Of a stretch of 44,580 bases of DNA, positions 34,702 to 44,072 are shown in pieces; position 1 is the stretch's first letter, and every line of letters starts with the position of its first letter. The position numbers and the translations under genes are program-made. The notes beneath the pieces were generated by a model. It did no database searches. It saw nothing but the letters and a program-made list of their open reading frames with translations, and had not been told where the DNA came from. Source of the DNA: Bacteroidota bacterium (GTDB lineage: Bacteria; Bacteroidota; Bacteroidia; Bacteroidales; Bacteroidaceae); the NCBI GenBank assembly GCA_023426145.1, contig JAFABG010000033.1, positions 1 through 44,580 on the forward strand. The letters run 5' to 3'.

Positions 34702-35982
34702 ATGATAAAAGTTTTAGTTGTTACATATTTGCCGTGGAGAGATGATATTAGTGTAGGTAATACTTTGTCTAATATATTTAATGGGCTTGAAGATCGAATG
34801 GAGTTTGCTAATATTTATTTCCGTGATGATTTTCCTGATAATAAATTAGTAACAAAGAGTTTTCATATATCGGAAAAATCTTTGGTGAAAAGTATCTTTA
34901 ATAGAAAAGCAGTAGGTAAAGAGGCGTTAGGGCACTTAAATGTTGCTAATTATGATTTCTCAAAATCATATAATAATGCTAGGCGTTTAAGATGGGATTC
35001 TTTGCTATTGCTTCAAGATTTAATAGGTCTGTTTGGAGTTTGGAAATCTAATGAACTAGAAAATTTTGTTAGAGAATTTAGCCCTTCTATTATATTTGGC
35101 CCATTAGGTAGAGTACCCGTTGCTAATAATGTGATGACATATCTGAGTAAAAAATTCAGTATTCCTTTGGTCACTTATCCTTGGGATGATCATTATTCAC
35201 TTAATAAAACATCTTTCTCACCTATATTTTGGGTTAAAACATTTATTGAGAGACGTTATATCAGGCGTTGTGCAATACAAAGTTCTTTTTTATATACTAT
35301 AACGACTTTAATGCGATCTGAATATTCTATTTATTTTAATAAAGAATGTAGACTTCTTTATAAAGGATATCACTTTCATGATGAACCGCCATTTAAGAAA
35401 CCAGGGAAAATAATTAATTTAACTTATATGGGTAACATTGGTTCAGGGCGTTGGAAAATGCTTGCAAAACTAGCAACTATTATAAATGAAATAAATAAAG
35501 ATGATGTTAAATTTGTTTTAAATATTTACACTTTATCTCCTAAGTCTGATGTTATTGAAAAATATTTAAATATAGGTGCTTCAAGGTTGATGGAACCTGT
35601 CAGTGAAGAAGATAAGATGGAGACTTTAAACAATGCTGATATTTTAATCCATGTTGAGCCATCATCAAAGATTGAAAGCCAGTTTTTTAGATTATCTTTT
35701 TCTACCAAATTGGTCGATTATTTTTATAATGCAAAATGCATACTGGCAATTGGTGGTGAAACAGCTTCAACTAAATACTTAAAGGAAATGGATTCTGCTT
35801 TAGTTGAAAATAACATTGATAATTTAAGAGATCTTTTTATTAATATTTATAGTAATCCATCTATAATTGAAGAATATGCTAGCAAATCTTGGATTTGCGG
35901 AGTTAATAATCACAATATTTCAAAGATACAATCAGATTTATATAATGATTTTGTTTCTGTGATAAATCGAGTAAAAAAATGA
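34702..35982 (+). CDS. Glycosyltransferase (GT-B fold)
   Basis: This 426-residue protein starts MIKVLVVTYLPWRDDISVGN. It contains the GT-B C-terminal domain with NLTYMGNIGSGRWKMLAKLA (about 235-255) and then ADILIHVEPSSKIESQFFRLSFSTKLVDYFYNAKCILAI, here read as NADILIHVEPSSK followed by FSTKLVDYF, the donor-site helix. It follows a 106-base gap after the fucosyltransferase gene. Its stop overlaps the next start by 4 bases. The acceptor and donor are unknown. Confidence 0.82.
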   Translation: MIKVLVVTYLPWRDDISVGNTLSNIFNGLEDRMEFANIYFRDDFPDNKLVTKSFHISEKSLVKSIFNRKAVGKEALGHLNVANYDFSKSYNNARRLRWDSLLLLQDLIGLFGVWKSNELENFVREFSPSIIFGPLGRVPVANNVMTYLSKKFSIPLVTYPWDDHYSLNKTSFSPIFWVKTFIERRYIRRCAIQSSFLYTITTLMRSEYSIYFNKECRLLYKGYHFHDEPPFKKPGKIINLTYMGNIGSGRWKMLAKLATIINEINKDDVKFVLNIYTLSPKSDVIEKYLNIGASRLMEPVSEEDKMETLNNADILIHVEPSSKIESQFFRLSFSTKLVDYFYNAKCILAIGGETASTKYLKEMDSALVENNIDNLRDLFINIYSNPSIIEEYASKSWICGVNNHNISKIQSDLYNDFVSVINRVKK

Positions 35983-36866
35983 ATACAAACAAACTGAATT
36001 TAAAGATAAAAAAGATTCTGGGAGAAAAGAGTAAACGAATTCTTATGTTTTTTTTATACCCAGTAAGAAATCAATTTATGTTATTTAATGTAACAAATAG
36101 ATCGAAAAATAATTGTGTAAATTTGAATTATTGGCTAGAATCGGATAATTTAGGGGATACTTTGTCTCCTTTGATAGTTAATTATATGCTCTCTCTTAGA
36201 AATATTTCTACTGATGTAACAGTTAAAGGTCGTAAGCATTTGTTTGCTGTCGGAAGTGTTTTAACAGCGGGTATTCAAGATTGTACAGTTTGGGGCAGTG
36301 GTATTTTAAATGCTAGCCTTTCTTATCGATTAAAATATCGAAAAATGGATGTCCGTTCTGTGAGAGGCCCTTTCACTCGTATTATTTTAGCAGACTATGG
36401 TATTCATTCACCTGAAATTTATGGAGATCCTGCTATTCTATTACCTGAAATATATGCACCAAAAAATATTGTAAAGAAATATAGGTATGGCCTAATTATG
36501 CATAAAGATCAAGTATTAAAGTTAAGTTCTACCTTACCTATTCATATAATTGATATTTGTACATCGGATTATGAAAATTTCATAAATGAAGTGGTTAGTT
36601 GTGAGATTGTAATTTCTTCTAGTTTGCATGGAATAATTATAGCTGAGTCTTATGGTGTAAATGCTATACTTTTAAAACCGACGATTGATGTTTTGAAATA
36701 TTATGATTGGTATTATAGTACTAAACGTTATGTTTTTCCAATAGTAAACTCGATTGAGGAAGCTATGGCAACAATACCCGTTGGTTTACCTGAATTACAA
36801 GGGCTTCGTGATGAGCTAAAAAAAGCATTTCCTTATGATTTGTATTTGCAAAATAGTGAGTTATGA
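35979..36866 (+). CDS. Second polysaccharide pyruvyl transferase family protein
   Basis: This 295-residue protein has NYWLESDNLGDTLSPLIVNYML near residue 50, the N-x-G-D motif of the family. It then has LFAVGSVLTAGIQDCTVWGSGIL, here seen as FAVGSVLT and TVWGSGIL, MDVRSVRGPFTR near residue 125, and CEIVISSSLHGIIIAESYGV near residue 215, the S-x-L-H-G motif. It resembles the group that includes ExoV-like enzymes. With the gene at 28645, the locus has two members. It overlaps both neighbours by 4 bases (ATGA), showing tight coupling. Confidence 0.85.
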   Translation: MNTNKLNLKIKKILGEKSKRILMFFLYPVRNQFMLFNVTNRSKNNCVNLNYWLESDNLGDTLSPLIVNYMLSLRNISTDVTVKGRKHLFAVGSVLTAGIQDCTVWGSGILNASLSYRLKYRKMDVRSVRGPFTRIILADYGIHSPEIYGDPAILLPEIYAPKNIVKKYRYGLIMHKDQVLKLSSTLPIHIIDICTSDYENFINEVVSCEIVISSSLHGIIIAESYGVNAILLKPTIDVLKYYDWYYSTKRYVFPIVNSIEEAMATIPVGLPELQGLRDELKKAFPYDLYLQNSEL

Positions 36867-37994
36867 ATGTATTGCATATAGCACAATGTGCTGGTGGGGT
36901 AGATCGTTATCTTTTTATGCTCTTACCTCTTTTACGAAAATATGGGATAAAACAGATATTAATCTGTTCTTTTGATTATGATGTTAAAAAATATATATCT
37001 GAAGTCGATGAAGTTATACAAACTAACTTGAGTCAATCATTAATACCTTGGGTATTAATACCTAGTATCTTATCAATTAGAAAAGTAATAAAAAATAAAA
37101 AACCTGATATAGTTTATTGTCATAGTAGTATTGCTGGTGGAATAGGGCGCCTTGCTTGTATCGGGTTGCCTGTTAAAATAGTATATAATCCTCATGGGTG
37201 GTCTTTTAATATAAAATAATTTTGGATTAGAGATGTTTAAGCTATACTTGAAAAAAAATATATATTTATATATAGAAAAGATTTTGGCTTTATTTACAGA
37301 CAAAATAGTTTGTATTTCGACAGCTGAACGTTTATCAGCACTTAAGCATAAGATTACTAGGGAAAAAAAATTGAATGTAATCTTGAATGGTGTTGATTTT
37401 TACGCTATAAAGATAGCTCAAAGTAGACCCCGTTTTGAATTAGGGATTCCTGATGACGCTGTGATAATAGGAATGGTTGGTCGTATTTCTGATCAGAAAG
37501 CACCAGATGTCTTTCTTCAAGCAGCAAAGTATGTTAAGAAGCACATACCTAATGCTTTTTTTATGATTGTTGGTGATGGTGATGGTCGGTTGCAAGCTGA
37601 GACATTTGCTAAAGAGAACCATTTAGAATTGTATGTAACAGGTTGGACAGATACTCCATATGAGTTTATGAAAATGTTTGATATCGCTGTGCTGCTTTCA
37701 AGATGGGAAGGTTTTGGATTGGCCATTGTAGAGTATATGGCAGCACATAAGAATTTCGTAGCTACTCGTGTAGATGCAATTCCAACAATAGTGCGTGATG
37801 GAGTTGACGGGTTACTCGTTGATGTCGATAACCCTAAACAAGCTGCGGAAGCAATTATTAAGTTGTATACTGACAAGCAACTTGCAACCTCAATGAAAGA
37901 CAATGCATATCATTATGCTCTTGAGAATTATGATATTGATAGGGTTGCGAAACAGCATCTTGAATTGTTTAATATGATTTTAATTGATAAATAG
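36863..37994 (+). pseudogene. Glycosyltransferase family 4, split by a frameshift
   Basis: Two adjacent open frames form one GT4 enzyme. The first (36863-37219, 118 residues) has the N-terminal GT-B half: LHIAQCAGGVDRYLFMLLPLL, then VYCHSSIAGG and YNPHGWSFN. The second (37233-37994, 253 residues) has the rest: TDKIVCISTAER, IGMVGRISDQKAPDVFLQA and LSRWEGFGLAIVEYMA with the catalytic-site glutamate region. Removing one A from the run at 37213-37216 joins the frames as HGWSFNINNFGLEMFKLYL without a stop. Intact length would be about 376 residues. Either a real mutation or an error in the sequence. Confidence 0.85.
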
Positions 37995-37995
37995 T

Positions 37996-38874
37996 ATGAA
38001 AGGTGTCGTATTAGCCGGTGGTAGTGGTACTCGTTTGTATCCTATTACTAAAGGTATCAGCAAGCAACTGATTCCCATTTTTGATAAACCAATGATTTAT
38101 TATCCAGTATCCGTTTTGATGTTGGCAGGAATAAAAGATATCTTGATCATCTCTACACCTTTCGATTTGCCCGGATTCAAGCGTTTATTGGGCGATGGAA
38201 GTGATTATGGTGTGAAATTCGAATATGCAGAGCAGCCATCGCCTGATGGCCTTGCACAAGCTTTTATTATCGGTGAAGAGTTTATCGGCACTGACAGTGC
38301 TTGTTTGGTACTCGGTGATAATATCTTTTACGGTAGTGGTTTCACCGGATTATTGCACGAAACTGTGAAAATGGTGGAAGAGCAAGGTAAAGCTGCTGTC
38401 TTTGGTTATCAGGTAAGTGATCCTGAACGTTACGGAGTAGCTGAGTTTGATGCTGAAGGAAATTGCTTGAGCATTGAGGAAAAGCCTAAGCACCCCAAAA
38501 GTAATCATGCAGTAGTAGGACTTTATTTTTATCCGAACTCTGTAGTGGAGATTGCTAAAAATATTAAGCCTTCTGAGCGTGGTGAATTGGAAATTACGAC
38601 GGTTAATCAAGAGTACTTGGAACAAGGAATTCTTAAAGTACAAACTTTGCAACGCGGTTTTGCTTGGCTAGATACAGGTACTCATGATTCGCTTTCCGAA
38701 GCCAGTACGTTCATTGAAGTGATTGAAAAACGTCAGGGATTGAAAGTGGCTTGTCTGGAAGCGATTGCTTACAACCAAGACTGGATTACGAAAGAGAAAC
38801 TGATTGAAGTGGCAAAACCAATGGCTAAGAATGAATATGGCCAATATTTGCTTCGTCTAGCAGAAAATTCGTAA
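37996..38874 (+). CDS. rmlA: Glucose-1-phosphate thymidylyltransferase
   Basis: The first enzyme of dTDP-L-rhamnose synthesis joins dTTP and glucose 1-phosphate. The 292-residue protein starts MKGVVLAGGSGTRLYPIT with the nucleotidyltransferase loop GGSGTRLxP and then KQLIPIFDKPMIYYP. VLGDNIFYG near residue 110 and IEEKPKHPKSNHAVVGLYFY near residue 160-180 are further standard RmlA blocks. I use ATG 37996, because an in-frame TTG at 37984 lies inside the previous gene. It begins the rmlA-C-D-B cluster. Base composition is clearly less AT-rich than in the glycosyltransferase genes just before it. Confidence 0.97.
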   Translation: MKGVVLAGGSGTRLYPITKGISKQLIPIFDKPMIYYPVSVLMLAGIKDILIISTPFDLPGFKRLLGDGSDYGVKFEYAEQPSPDGLAQAFIIGEEFIGTDSACLVLGDNIFYGSGFTGLLHETVKMVEEQGKAAVFGYQVSDPERYGVAEFDAEGNCLSIEEKPKHPKSNHAVVGLYFYPNSVVEIAKNIKPSERGELEITTVNQEYLEQGILKVQTLQRGFAWLDTGTHDSLSEASTFIEVIEKRQGLKVACLEAIAYNQDWITKEKLIEVAKPMAKNEYGQYLLRLAENS

Positions 38875-38895
38875 GACTTAATTAGATAAGGAAGA

Positions 38896-39468
38896 ATGGA
38901 AGTTATAAAAACTGATATTGAAGGCGTGGTGATTATTGAACCACGTATTTTTAAAGATACTCGCGGATACTTTTTCGAGAGTTTCTCTCAGAAGGAATTT
39001 GACGAGAAGGTGCGTCCTGTCAATTTCTGCCAAGACAATGAGAGTATGTCTTCGTATGGTGTGATGCGTGGTTTGCATTTTCAGCGTCCTCCCTTTACGC
39101 AAAGTAAATTGGTACGTTGCGTGAAAGGTGCCGTGCTGGATGTAGCGGTAGATATCCGCAAGGGTTCGCCTACCTACGGTAAGCACGTGGCTGTGGAACT
39201 GACTGAAGAGAATCATCGTCAATTCTTTGTACCTCGTGGCTTCGCACATGGTTTTGCTGTGTTGAGTGAAACGGCTGTATTTCAATATAAATGTGATGAG
39301 TTCTATCACCCGGAAGCGGATGGCGGAATGAGCATCTTGGACGATAGTCTGGGTATTGATTGGAAAATTCCTATGGATAAAGCGATCCTAAGCGACAAAG
39401 ACATAAAACATGACTTACTGAAGGATTTTGATTCACCTTTTGACATCAACGTAGATTTATATAAATGA
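38896..39468 (+). CDS. rmlC: dTDP-4-dehydrorhamnose 3,5-epimerase
   Basis: This 190-residue cupin-fold epimerase performs the third step of dTDP-L-rhamnose synthesis. The start IEGVVIIEPRIFKDTRGYFFESF has F-x-D-x-R-G. MRGLHFQRPPFTQSKLVRCVKG near residue 55-75 has the catalytic histidine in GLHFQ. VPRGFAHGFAVLSETAVFQYKC near residue 118-140 and ILDDSLGIDW complete the family pattern. It lies 21 bases after rmlA, and its stop overlaps the start of rmlD by 4 bases. Confidence 0.97.
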   Translation: MEVIKTDIEGVVIIEPRIFKDTRGYFFESFSQKEFDEKVRPVNFCQDNESMSSYGVMRGLHFQRPPFTQSKLVRCVKGAVLDVAVDIRKGSPTYGKHVAVELTEENHRQFFVPRGFAHGFAVLSETAVFQYKCDEFYHPEADGGMSILDDSLGIDWKIPMDKAILSDKDIKHDLLKDFDSPFDINVDLYK

Positions 39469-40334
39469 TGAATATTTTAGTAACAGGTGCCAACGGACAG
39501 CTCGGCAACGAGATGCAGCTGGTTTCTAAAAACAGTGAAAACAAATACATTTTTACGGATGTGGCGGAGGGCTACGAGAAGTTGGATATCACCAACCTTG
39601 AAGCGATCCGCCAAATGGTGAAAGAGAATGGCATCGAGGTGATTGTGAACTGCGCTGCCTACACAAACGTAGATAAAGCAGAGACAGACTTTGAGTTTGC
39701 AAATCTACTGAACAATACGGCTGCCGGGCATCTTGCCACAGCGATGAAGGAAGTGAACGGTACGCTGATTCATGTTTCTACGGATTATGTGTTTCAGGGG
39801 GATAAAAATATTCCTTGCCGTGAAGATTGGGAAACAAATCCTCTTGGGGTATATGGTCAAACGAAATTGGCAGGGGAGAAGAGTATCGAGGCTTCGGGAT
39901 GTAATCACATCATTATCCGTACAGCTTGGTTGTATTCTCAATTTGGCAAGAACTTTGTGAAGACGATGCAGACTTTAACGGAAAGTCGCGAAACTCTGAA
40001 GGTAGTTTTTGATCAGGTGGGTACACCTACGTATGCTGGGGATTTGGCGACTGTGATTTATCATATCATCGAAACAAGTCAACTGGATAAGACGGGTATT
40101 TATCACTTCTCTAATGAAGGGGTTTGCTCTTGGTTCGACTTTGCTCAGGTGATTTGTTCTTTGAGTGGTAACGTATGCGACATTCAGCCTTGTTATAGTG
40201 AGGAATTTCCTAGCCCTGTGAAGCGTCCTCATTTCTCTGTGCTTGACAAGAACAAGCTGAAGCAAACCTTCGGTGTGAAGGTTCCTTTCTGGATAGATAG
40301 TCTGAAAGTTTGTATTAACGAATTAAAAAAATAA
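39465..40334 (+). CDS. rmlD: dTDP-4-dehydrorhamnose reductase
   Basis: This 289-residue extended SDR enzyme reduces the epimerised keto sugar to dTDP-L-rhamnose using NAD(P)H. LVTGANGQLGNEMQ at residues 5-18 is the cofactor site. AAYTNVDKAE, HVSTDYVFQGD (catalytic threonine region) and VYGQTKLAGE (YxxxK) follow in order. The end has KRPHFSVLDKNKLKQTFG, a well-known RmlD block. It overlaps rmlC (ATGATG, with the second ATG possible as start) and precedes rmlB by 5 bases. Confidence 0.97.
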   Translation: MMNILVTGANGQLGNEMQLVSKNSENKYIFTDVAEGYEKLDITNLEAIRQMVKENGIEVIVNCAAYTNVDKAETDFEFANLLNNTAAGHLATAMKEVNGTLIHVSTDYVFQGDKNIPCREDWETNPLGVYGQTKLAGEKSIEASGCNHIIIRTAWLYSQFGKNFVKTMQTLTESRETLKVVFDQVGTPTYAGDLATVIYHIIETSQLDKTGIYHFSNEGVCSWFDFAQVICSLSGNVCDIQPCYSEEFPSPVKRPHFSVLDKNKLKQTFGVKVPFWIDSLKVCINELKK

Positions 40335-40339
40335 GCGAT

Positions 40340-41482
40340 ATGGAATTCAAAAGAAATATCATCATTACCGGTGGAGCCGGTTTTATCGGCTCACACGTGG
40401 TGAGACTGTTCGTGAACAAATATCCTGAGTATCATATCATCAACCTTGACAAGTTGACTTATGCCGGAAATCTGGCGAATCTGGATGATATCAAAGATAA
40501 GGAGAACTACACCTTTGTAAAAGGAGATATCTGTGACTATGAATTGATGCAGCAGTTGATGAAGGATTATCAAGTGGATGGTATCATTCACTTAGCTGCC
40601 GAAAGCCATGTGGATCGCTCAATTAAAGATCCATTCACTTTTGCACAGACTAACGTGATGGGTACGCTGAGCTTATTGCAAGCTGCTAAGTTTTATTGGG
40701 AGTCATTACCCGAAGGTTATGTAGGCAAACGTTTCTATCATATCTCTACGGATGAGGTGTATGGTGCATTGGAGCTTACGCATCCTGAAGGAGTGAAACC
40801 TCCTTTCACCACTACGGCTTCTTCTTCGGAACATCATCTTGCTTATGGCGAGGAGTTCTTCTTGGAGACTACGAAATATAACCCTCACTCTCCATACTCT
40901 GCTTCTAAAGCAAGCAGTGATCATTTTGTGAGAGCTTTCCACGATACGTTCGGTATGCCTATTGTGGTGACGAACTGCTCGAATAACTATGGACCGTATC
41001 AGTTTCCTGAGAAATTGATTCCGTTGTTCATCAACAACATTCGTCATCGTAAGCCATTGCCAGTATATGGAAAGGGTGAGAACGTGCGCGACTGGTTGTA
41101 TGTAGTAGATCACGCCAGAGCGATTGATCTGATTTTCCACGAAGGAAAGAATGCAGATACGTATAATATCGGTGGTTTCAACGAATGGAAGAACATCGAC
41201 ATCGTGAAAGTGGTGATTAACACAGTGGATAGATTGCTAGGCCGCAAAGAGGGTGAAGACTTGGATTTGATTACTTATGTGACTGACCGCAAAGGCCACG
41301 ATATGCGTTATGCCATCGACTCAAGTAAGCTACAGAAGGAACTCGGCTGGGAACCAAGCTTGCAATTTGAAGAGGGCATCGAGAAAACAGTACGCTGGTA
41401 TATGGATAACCAAGAATGGATGGATAATGTGACAAGCGGTGGATATAAATCTTATTATTTTGATATGTATAGTAATAGATAA
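40340..41482 (+). CDS. rmlB: dTDP-glucose 4,6-dehydratase
   Basis: This 380-residue extended SDR enzyme makes dTDP-4-keto-6-deoxyglucose, the second step of the pathway. IITGGAGFIGSHVVRLF (residues 8-24) is the NAD site. AAESHVDRSI is at about 86-95, STDEVYGAL carries the catalytic T137-D138-E139 triad residues, and YSASKA has Y186 and K190. It is longer than E. coli RfbB (361), with additional sequence around residues 145-175. It closes the rml cluster. The 109-base gap to gmd holds no clear feature. Confidence 0.97.
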   Translation: MEFKRNIIITGGAGFIGSHVVRLFVNKYPEYHIINLDKLTYAGNLANLDDIKDKENYTFVKGDICDYELMQQLMKDYQVDGIIHLAAESHVDRSIKDPFTFAQTNVMGTLSLLQAAKFYWESLPEGYVGKRFYHISTDEVYGALELTHPEGVKPPFTTTASSSEHHLAYGEEFFLETTKYNPHSPYSASKASSDHFVRAFHDTFGMPIVVTNCSNNYGPYQFPEKLIPLFINNIRHRKPLPVYGKGENVRDWLYVVDHARAIDLIFHEGKNADTYNIGGFNEWKNIDIVKVVINTVDRLLGRKEGEDLDLITYVTDRKGHDMRYAIDSSKLQKELGWEPSLQFEEGIEKTVRWYMDNQEWMDNVTSGGYKSYYFDMYSNR

Positions 41483-41591
41483 TAAAAGAAAGGTTTCCAG
41501 TAGAAGTTCTTGGAGCTTTTGAGGTGTATTCTTTATGAAAACACACACAAATACTTAATTTATTTAACTAATAATTTTTAATATATATTTT

Positions 41592-42692
41592 ATGACGTCA
41601 AAACAGAACATTGCCTTAATTACAGGTATTACAGGTCAAGATGGATCATTCTTGGCTGAATTCTTATTAGAAAAAGGATATGATGTGCACGGTACAATCC
41701 GTCGTTCATCAGTAGATTACCGCGAACGTATTGCTCACTTAGAAGGACGCCCTCATTTCCATCTTCATTATGCAGATTTAGGTGACTCTATGAGTCTTAT
41801 TCAAATAATGAATAAGGTTAGACCTACTGAAATATATAATTTGGCTGCGCAAAGTCATGTACAGGTAAGTTTTGACTCTCCTGAATTTACGGCTGACGTA
41901 GATGCTACTGGTGTGCTTCGTGTATTAGAGGCTGTTCGTCAATGTGGCTTAACAGATACTTGTCGTATTTATCAAGCATCGACTTCTGAACTTTATGGAA
42001 AAGTGGAAGAAGTTCCTCAAAATGAAAATACACCTTTCCATCCTTATTCACCATACGCAGTAGCTAAATTGTATGGTTTCTGGATTGTGAAAGAGTATCG
42101 TGAGGCATACAATATGTTCTGTTGCTCAGGTATTTTGTTTAATCATGAGAGTGAACGTCGTGGTGAAACTTTCGTTACTCGTAAGATTACGTTAGCGGCT
42201 GCTCGTATCAAACAGGGAAAACAAGAAAAACTGTTATTAGGTAATCTGGATTCTCTTCGCGACTGGGGATATGCGAAAGATTATGTGGAATGTATGTGGC
42301 TTATTCTTCAGCACAATAAACCTGAGGATTTTGTGATTGCAACTGGTGTGCAACACACGGTTCGTGAGTTTTGTGACTACGCATTTAAACATGTGGGCAT
42401 AGAGCTAGAATTTCAGGGTGAAGGTATCAATGAAAAAGGTATTGACAAAGCCACAGGTAAAGTGCTTATCGAAGTATCACCCGATTTCTTCCGCCCAACA
42501 GATGTTGTTAATCTTTGGGGAGATCCAACTAAGGCAAGAGCTGAACTAGGATGGAATCCTGATAAGACTTCATTTGAAGAATTAGTAAAGATTATGGTTG
42601 AAAGCGATATGGCTAAGGTAGCAGCAGAGGATGCAAGCCAAAAGGTGCGTACTAACCTTGCTGAATACCTGGAAAAAGGAATTGTAAAATAA
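41592..42692 (+). CDS. gmd: GDP-mannose 4,6-dehydratase
   Basis: This 366-residue extended SDR turns GDP-D-mannose to GDP-4-keto-6-deoxymannose, the first step to GDP-L-fucose. ITGITGQDGSFLAEFLLEKGY (residues 10-30; key residues TGITGQDG) binds NADP. NLAAQSHVQVSF is at about 83-94, T131 and E133 are in STSELYG, and Y155 and K159 are in YSPYAVAK. FNHESERRGETFVTRKI near 178-194 is a Gmd signature. Only 9 bases separate it from fcl. The product is needed by the GT11 enzyme in this locus. Confidence 0.97.
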   Translation: MTSKQNIALITGITGQDGSFLAEFLLEKGYDVHGTIRRSSVDYRERIAHLEGRPHFHLHYADLGDSMSLIQIMNKVRPTEIYNLAAQSHVQVSFDSPEFTADVDATGVLRVLEAVRQCGLTDTCRIYQASTSELYGKVEEVPQNENTPFHPYSPYAVAKLYGFWIVKEYREAYNMFCCSGILFNHESERRGETFVTRKITLAAARIKQGKQEKLLLGNLDSLRDWGYAKDYVECMWLILQHNKPEDFVIATGVQHTVREFCDYAFKHVGIELEFQGEGINEKGIDKATGKVLIEVSPDFFRPTDVVNLWGDPTKARAELGWNPDKTSFEELVKIMVESDMAKVAAEDASQKVRTNLAEYLEKGIVK

Positions 42693-42701
42693 CATAAGCT
42701 G

Positions 42702-43907
42702 ATGTTAGATAAGAATAGTAAAATCTATATTGCAGGACACCACGGATTGGTGGGTTCTGCTATATGGAACAACCTCAAAGCAAGGGGATATAATAACTTA
42801 GTGGGACGTTCTCATAAAGAACTAGATCTTACTAACCAAAATGCAGTAGAACAATTTTTTGCTGAGGAGAAACCAGATGCAGTGGTATTAGCGGCTGCTT
42901 TCGTGGGCGGTATCATGGCTAACTCTCTTTATCGTGCTGACTTCATTATGCAAAATATGAAGATGCAGTGTAACGTGATTAGTAGTGCCTATGCTCAACG
43001 GGTTAAGAAGCTTCTTTTCTTGGGTAGCACTTGTATCTATCCAAAGAATGCTCCTCAACCTATGAAGGAGGATTCACTTTTAACTTCTCCTTTGGAATAC
43101 TCCAACGAAGAGTATGCCATAGCTAAGATAGCTGGGCTGAAGATGTGCGAGAGTTATAACCTGCAATATGGGACTAACTATATCGCTATTATGCCCACTA
43201 ACTTGTATGGTCCAAATGATAACTTCCACTTGGAGAATAGTCATGTGATGCCTGCCATGATGCGTAAGATTTATCTTGCAAAGTTGATTCATGATGGAGA
43301 TTGGCACTCTATTGAAGTGGATATGAACAAGCGTCCGATCAATCCTACGGATAAATTGCGTGAGTTGATTGGTGAAGGTAATGTAGATGGAAGTAATTCC
43401 AAAGAACGCATATTGAAAGCTTTGGAGTTCTATGGTATTTATGATAATAAGGTGGTTCTTTGGGGAACAGGTACACCGCTTCGCGAATTCCTCTGGAGTG
43501 AGGATATGGCTGATGCTAGTGTTCACGTTTTATTGAATGTAGACTTTAAAGAGATTGTTGGTATCGACAAGTATAGCACTGTGTTCTATGGGGCGAAGAT
43601 TGACGGTGAAGTAGACCGCAACAATAGTGAAGGTCGTGGTGGCGCTATTCCGTCTCTGGGCGAAATTCGTAACTGCCATATCAATGTGGGTACGGGCAAG
43701 GAATTAACGATTAAGGAACTCTCTGAATTGGTTGTTCATGCTGTTGGCTTTGAAGGTACCATTGAATTTGATGCTACTAAACCAGACGGCACCCCTCGTA
43801 AGCTTATTGATGTAGATAAACTTCACTCTTTGGGTTGGACTCATAAAGTGGAAATCAACGAAGGGGTTCAAAAGCTATTTGATTGGTATAAGGCAAGTTT
43901 GTCTTAA
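42702..43907 (+). CDS. fcl: GDP-L-fucose synthase
   Basis: This bifunctional epimerase-reductase produces GDP-L-fucose. IAGHHGLVGSAIW (residues 10-22) is the NADP site; S109 (GSTCIYP), Y138 and K142 (YAIAK) are the catalytic residues. At 401 residues it is about 80 longer than the E. coli enzyme (321). The excess is in two places: about 199-250 (MNKRPINPTDKLRELIGEG) and about 281-325 (IDKYSTVFYGAKIDGEVDRN). Longer forms are known in Bacteroidetes, so this is probably a lineage feature. It is the last capsule gene before a strong terminator. Confidence 0.95.
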   Translation: MLDKNSKIYIAGHHGLVGSAIWNNLKARGYNNLVGRSHKELDLTNQNAVEQFFAEEKPDAVVLAAAFVGGIMANSLYRADFIMQNMKMQCNVISSAYAQRVKKLLFLGSTCIYPKNAPQPMKEDSLLTSPLEYSNEEYAIAKIAGLKMCESYNLQYGTNYIAIMPTNLYGPNDNFHLENSHVMPAMMRKIYLAKLIHDGDWHSIEVDMNKRPINPTDKLRELIGEGNVDGSNSKERILKALEFYGIYDNKVVLWGTGTPLREFLWSEDMADASVHVLLNVDFKEIVGIDKYSTVFYGAKIDGEVDRNNSEGRGGAIPSLGEIRNCHINVGTGKELTIKELSELVVHAVGFEGTIEFDATKPDGTPRKLIDVDKLHSLGWTHKVEINEGVQKLFDWYKASLS

Positions 43908-43956
43908 TGATCATAAATATAGTAATTTGAGTTTCTATGAAATAAAACACTTCTTT

Positions 43957-43984
43957 GAAAAAGGCTCCTTAGGGAGCCTTTTTC
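43957..43984 (+). terminator. Terminator of the capsule operon
   Basis: gaaaaaggctcc and ggagcctttttc form a 12-base stem with the loop ttag, and the T run lies in the 3' arm. It lies 50 bases after the fcl stop. It marks the end of the roughly 26-kb capsule transcript that starts near 18103. Confidence 0.9.
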
Positions 43985-44072
43985 GTTCAAACTAATATAC
44001 GTATGGAATGCACACAATGTATCCATTACTATTGAGCTTCTATCCTAATTAGAGGGATTAGGATCATTTCTA

